From positions 62,001 through 126,000 of the forward strand of contig NZ_JBLOOT010000003.1 in assembly GCF_049800675.1 (NCBI RefSeq): 64,000 nt of DNA, read 5' to 3'. Source of the DNA: Cauispirillum nitrogeniifigens. Lineage in GTDB: Bacteria; Pseudomonadota; Alphaproteobacteria; Rhodospirillales; Rhodospirillaceae. The notes beneath the pieces are model-generated. The model did no database searches and was not told the DNA's origin. It saw only the letters and a list, made by a program, of their open reading frames with translations. This document shows, piece after piece, positions 60,797-64,000 of the stretch (position 1 is the first letter of the stretch; each line of letters begins with the position of its first letter). The position numbers and the translations under genes were made by a program.

Positions 60797-61783
60797 ATGC
60801 GGATTTCCCCGATCGGACGGACGATGCTCATGGCCGTGGCGCTGGGCTTCAGTGTCTCGGGAACGGCCCTGGCCCAAACGGCCTGGGACATGCCCACGCC
60901 CTATCCCGACACCACGTTCCACACCCAGAACGTCCAGCAGTTCGCCGAGGACGTCGCCAAGGCGACTGACGGCAAGCTGACCATCAACGTCCATTCCGGG
61001 GGATCGCTGTTCAAGCACCCCGAGATCAAGAACGCGGTACGCGGCGGCCAGGTGCCCATCGGCGAATTCCTGCTGTCCAACATCGCCAACGAGAACCCCG
61101 TCTATGGCGTGGACAGCGTGCCGTTCCTCGCCACCGACCACGCGGCGGCGAAGACGTTGTGGGACGCCTCGCGCGAGCAGGTCGCGGCGTTGCTGGACAA
61201 GGAAGGGCTGATGCCGCTCTATGCCGTGGCGTGGCCGCCGCAGGGGCTGTACTCCAACAAGCCGCTGAACAGCGTGGACGACCTGCGCGGCATGCGCTTC
61301 CGCGCCTACAATCCGGCCACCAACCGCATTGCCGAACTGACCGGCGCGGTGCCGACGCAGATCGAGGTTCCCGACCTGCCGCAGGCGTTTACCACCGGGC
61401 GCGTGGATGCCATGATCACCTCGGCCTCCACCGGCGCGGGGTCGAAGGCGTGGGACTTCGTCAGCCACTACTACGACGTCCAGGCGTGGCTGCCCAAGAA
61501 CATCATCGTGGTCAACAAGCGCGCCTTCCGCCAGCTCGACGAGGCCACGCAGAAGGCCGTGATGGAGGCCGCCGCCCAGGCCGAGCAGCGCGGCTGGGAC
61601 ATGAGCCTGAAGGAGATGGAGGAAAAGAACGCCATGCTGAAGGACAACGGCATGACCGTTCAACCTCCGGGCGAGGACCTGCGCGCCGGCCTCGCCAGAA
61701 TCCGCGAACAGATGAGCGCCGAGTGGGCCAAGAGCGCCGGAGCCGAGGGGCAGGCAATCCTTGAGGCCTACCGCGCCAAGTAG
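60797..61783 (+). CDS. dctP: TRAP transporter periplasmic binding protein DctP
   Basis: A 328-residue periplasmic binding protein with a cleaved signal peptide (about 1-26, LAQ/TAWDMPTPYPD). The fold is of the DctP/SBP_bac_7 type, with TGAVPTQIEVPDLPQAFTTGRVDAMITS, which carries the conserved substrate-binding Arg region. GGAGG is upstream of the ATG at 60797. First of dctPQM. The substrate is not visible, but the divergent 5-oxoprolinase suggests a pyroglutamate-like acid. Confidence 0.93.
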   Translation: MRISPIGRTMLMAVALGFSVSGTALAQTAWDMPTPYPDTTFHTQNVQQFAEDVAKATDGKLTINVHSGGSLFKHPEIKNAVRGGQVPIGEFLLSNIANENPVYGVDSVPFLATDHAAAKTLWDASREQVAALLDKEGLMPLYAVAWPPQGLYSNKPLNSVDDLRGMRFRAYNPATNRIAELTGAVPTQIEVPDLPQAFTTGRVDAMITSASTGAGSKAWDFVSHYYDVQAWLPKNIIVVNKRAFRQLDEATQKAVMEAAAQAEQRGWDMSLKEMEEKNAMLKDNGMTVQPPGEDLRAGLARIREQMSAEWAKSAGAEGQAILEAYRAK

Positions 61784-61789
61784 GGCCCC

Positions 61790-62329
61790 ATGCGCCGGTT
61801 TCTCGACGGCCTCTACCTGGGCTGCGGCGTGCTGGCGGCGATCTCCATCGTCGCCATCACCGCCCTGGTCATGGCCCAGGTGGTGGCCAACATCATCGAC
61901 CGCCTCGTCGCCCTGGCCACCGGCCGGGCGATCGGCCTACTGGTGCCGTCCTACGCCGAGTTCACCGGCCTGTTCCTGGTCGCCGCCTCGTTCCTCGCCC
62001 TGCCCTATGCCCTGCGGGCCGGCGCGCACATCCGCGTCGGCCTGGTGCTGGGCGCCTTGCCGCCGGCCCTGCGGCGGGCGGCCGACATCTGGAGTGTCGG
62101 CGCCGGCCTGGGGCTGTCCGCCTGGGCGGCGTGGTGGGCGGTGGATCTGGCGCGCGACAGCTTCAAGTACGGCGACCTGTCGGCCGGTCTGGTGCCGGTG
62201 CCGCTGTGGATCCCGCAGGGAAGCATGGCGCTGGGTCTGATCGTCCTGAGCATCGCCCTCGCCGACGATCTGGTGCAGGCCCTGCGCGGGCGGCAGATGT
62301 CGTTCGACAGCATCGAAACCGACCTGTAG
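61790..62329 (+). CDS. dctQ: TRAP transporter small permease DctQ
   Basis: A 179-residue inner membrane protein with four helices, and the DctQ mark of AEFTGLFLVAASFLALPYALRAGAHIRV. It pairs with DctM. It starts six bases after dctP and ends 12 bases before dctM. Confidence 0.92.
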   Translation: MRRFLDGLYLGCGVLAAISIVAITALVMAQVVANIIDRLVALATGRAIGLLVPSYAEFTGLFLVAASFLALPYALRAGAHIRVGLVLGALPPALRRAADIWSVGAGLGLSAWAAWWAVDLARDSFKYGDLSAGLVPVPLWIPQGSMALGLIVLSIALADDLVQALRGRQMSFDSIETDL

Positions 62330-62341
62330 GAGGCCGCGCCC

Positions 62342-63658
62342 ATGGAAACGCAGGTGTGGATGCTGGGGACCGTGGGCGTGGCGCTGCTGGTGCTGCTGGC
62401 AAGCGGCCTGTGGGTGGCGCTGGCGCTGGTCGCCGTGTCGGTGCTGGCGATGACGCTGTTCACCGGCGCGCCGGTCGGCCAGGTCATGGCGACGACTCTG
62501 TGGGGGTCGTCCAACTCCTGGGCGCTGGCGGCCCTGCCGCTGTTCATCTGGATGGGCGAGATCCTGTTCCGCTCGCGGCTGTCCCAGGACCTGTTCGAGG
62601 GGCTTTCGCCGTGGCTGTCGCGGCTGCCGGGGCGGCTGCTGCATGTCAACATCCTGGGCAGCGGCATCTTCGCCGCCGTCTCCGGCTCGTCGGCGGCGAC
62701 CTGCGCCACGGTCGGCAAGATGAGCCTGCCGGAGCTGAAGAAGCGCGGCTACTCCAGCGACATGGCCATCGGCACCCTGGCCGGGTCGGCGACCCTGGGC
62801 CTGCTGATCCCGCCGTCGATCATCCTCATCGTCTATGGCGTGGCGGTGGAGGAGAGCATCGCCCGCCTGTTCATCGCCGGCGTCCTGCCCGGCCTGATGC
62901 TGATGGGCCTGTTCATGGCCTATGTCATCGTCTGGGCGCTGCTCAACCGCGACAAGGTGCCGGCGGAGCCCGCCGAAACGCGCCGCGCCCTGTGGCGGGC
63001 GCGGGTGGCCGGGTTGCGCAAGGTGGCGCCGGTGGTGCTGCTGATCGCCGGGGTGATCGCCTCCATCTACACCGGGCTGGCTTCCCCCACCGATGCCGCC
63101 GCCGTGGGCGTGACGCTGGCGCTGGCGCTGTCGTGGGCGGGCGGGACGCTGACCTGGGGGAGTTTCGTCGATGGCCTGATGGCGGCGACGCGGACGTCGT
63201 GCATGATCGCCTTCATCCTGGCCGGCGCGGCGTTCCTCACCGTCGCCATGGGCTTCACCCGCATCCCGGCCACCCTCGCCGCCTGGGTCGGCACCCTGGA
63301 GCTGTCGCCGGCCGCGCTGCTCGGCGCCCTGGCGGTGCTGTTCGTCATCCTGGGCTGCTTCCTCGATGGCATCTCCATCGTCGTGCTGACGACGTCGGTG
63401 GTCATGCCGATGGTCACGGCGGCGGGCATCGACCGCATCTGGTTCGGCATCTTCCTGGTGCTGATCGTCGAGATGGCGCAGATCACCCCGCCGGTGGGCT
63501 TCAACCTGTTCGTCCTGCAAGGCATGACCGGCCGCAACATCCTGCGCATCGCCTGGGCGGCGATGCCGTTCTTCGTGCTGATGGCGGTGGCCGTGGCCCT
63601 GCTGATGGCGTTTCCCGGCATCGCCACCTGGCTGCCGGGACAGATGGGCTATGGCTGA
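62342..63658 (+). CDS. dctM: TRAP transporter large permease DctM
   Basis: A 438-residue inner membrane permease with about eleven to twelve helices. DctM motifs are GSGIFAAVSGSSAATCATVGKMSLPELKKRGYS and IAGVLPGLMLMGLFM, and the C-terminal DGISIVVLTTSVVMPMV region followed by EMAQITPPVGFNLFVLQ. It moves substrate with Na+. An AGGAGG-like site precedes the ATG. Confidence 0.94.
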   Translation: METQVWMLGTVGVALLVLLASGLWVALALVAVSVLAMTLFTGAPVGQVMATTLWGSSNSWALAALPLFIWMGEILFRSRLSQDLFEGLSPWLSRLPGRLLHVNILGSGIFAAVSGSSAATCATVGKMSLPELKKRGYSSDMAIGTLAGSATLGLLIPPSIILIVYGVAVEESIARLFIAGVLPGLMLMGLFMAYVIVWALLNRDKVPAEPAETRRALWRARVAGLRKVAPVVLLIAGVIASIYTGLASPTDAAAVGVTLALALSWAGGTLTWGSFVDGLMAATRTSCMIAFILAGAAFLTVAMGFTRIPATLAAWVGTLELSPAALLGALAVLFVILGCFLDGISIVVLTTSVVMPMVTAAGIDRIWFGIFLVLIVEMAQITPPVGFNLFVLQGMTGRNILRIAWAAMPFFVLMAVAVALLMAFPGIATWLPGQMGYG

Positions 63659-64000
63659 GTGATCGCCTGGCTGGCCCGCCATGCCCGCGTGCTGCTGGCG
63701 GCCAGCCTGCTGGCCGGCATCGCCCTGCCCGATCTGGCGAGCGCCCTGAAGCCATGGCTGCCCGCCGGCATCGCCGGGTTGCTGTGGGGGGCCATGGTGC
63801 GCCTGGACTGGACGGCCGTGCGCGCCCACCTGGGCCGGCCTGCGCGGCTGGCGGCGGGGCTGGGGTGGATGATGCTGGCCGTGCCGTTCGCCGCCTGGGC
63901 GGTGGCGGCGGCGCTGGACCTGAGTTCGGGGCTGACGGCGGGGCTTGTCCTGATGGCCTGCGCGCCGCCGGTGATGTCGCTGCCGGCCATCGCCCTGATG
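63659..64000 (+). CDS. Start of a bile acid:sodium symporter-like (BASS) membrane protein, cut by the window edge
   Basis: A GTG directly after the dctM stop opens 114 in-frame codons to the window edge. The product has several hydrophobic helices. Segments such as WGAMVRLDW and LVLMACAPPVMSLPAIALM match the BASS fold with its conserved small-residue helices. The start codon lacks a good ribosome binding site, so a later start is possible. It may be co-transcribed with the TRAP genes. Confidence 0.65.
   Translation, partial: MIAWLARHARVLLAASLLAGIALPDLASALKPWLPAGIAGLLWGAMVRLDWTAVRAHLGRPARLAAGLGWMMLAVPFAAWAVAAALDLSSGLTAGLVLMACAPPVMSLPAIALM

Noticed and set aside
58313..61783. A very long open plus-strand frame (over 1100 codons) opposite the 5-oxoprolinase gene
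   Set aside because: It is antisense to a clear enzyme, has His/Gly/Arg/Gln-rich low-complexity translation typical of GC-rich shadow frames, and only its last part is the real dctP gene.

Overview
This 64 kb window is GC-rich, densely coded DNA with the gene style of an alphaproteobacterium, most likely a Rhodospirillales/Azospirillum-like soil or water bacterium. The assignment rests on gene content and arrangement: a PaaX/PaaA-like aromatic module, the asnO-ngg osmolyte operon, a class VII P450, a TRAP transporter beside a 5-oxoprolinase, and an alphaproteobacterial-type intergenic palindrome near 43.7 kb. I saw no rRNA, tRNA, CRISPR array, insertion sequence or phage gene. Many junctions are ATGA or GTGA overlaps, so most genes sit in tight operons.

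0-10 kb: a complete branched-chain-type ABC importer (livKHMGF, reading left) lies next to a PaaA-like diiron protein with a small partner gene, and divergent to a PaaX regulator plus a ferredoxin-NADP reductase. Together they look like a small aromatic uptake and oxygenation unit. 10-18 kb: a ketopantoate-reductase-like gene, a hemerythrin protein, and a four-gene phosphorelay operon (two hybrid kinases with Hpt domains, a receiver-PAS-GGDEF protein and a lone receiver). 18-23 kb: the N-acetylglutaminylglutamine amide osmoprotectant operon (amidotransferase, synthetase, M42 peptidase) behind a leader with two hairpins.

23-31.6 kb: an IclR gene divergent from a self-sufficient P450-reductase fusion, with two 15-17 bp palindromes 21 bp apart between them. 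Then comes a PadR / flavoprotein / MFS / ECF sigma / MFS / micro-peptide run with a convergent AhpD-like gene, in which three proteins end in vicinal cysteines. This is the best candidate for an undescribed thiol or metalloid response system. 31.7-38 kb: an iron-uptake locus (TonB-ExbD-ExbB, a small membrane-anchored protein, a PepSY membrane protein and a TonB-dependent receptor) with two Fur-box-like sites. 38-45 kb: glycerate kinase; a universal stress protein operon with two tandem Crp/Fnr regulators and a glyoxalase-like protein; VanZ, DUF892, GreB, a stress SDR and a second hemerythrin protein.

45-53 kb: a large membrane sensor kinase, then a MacAB-type efflux operon with a NodT-like outer membrane lipoprotein. 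53-57 kb: a DUF4142 protein, a membrane-anchored di-heme peroxidase, a third Crp/Fnr protein and a secreted CAP-domain protein. 57-64 kb: a fused 5-oxoprolinase with a DUF1636 protein, divergent from a TRAP transporter (dctPQM), and the start of a bile-acid:sodium symporter-like gene that runs off the window.
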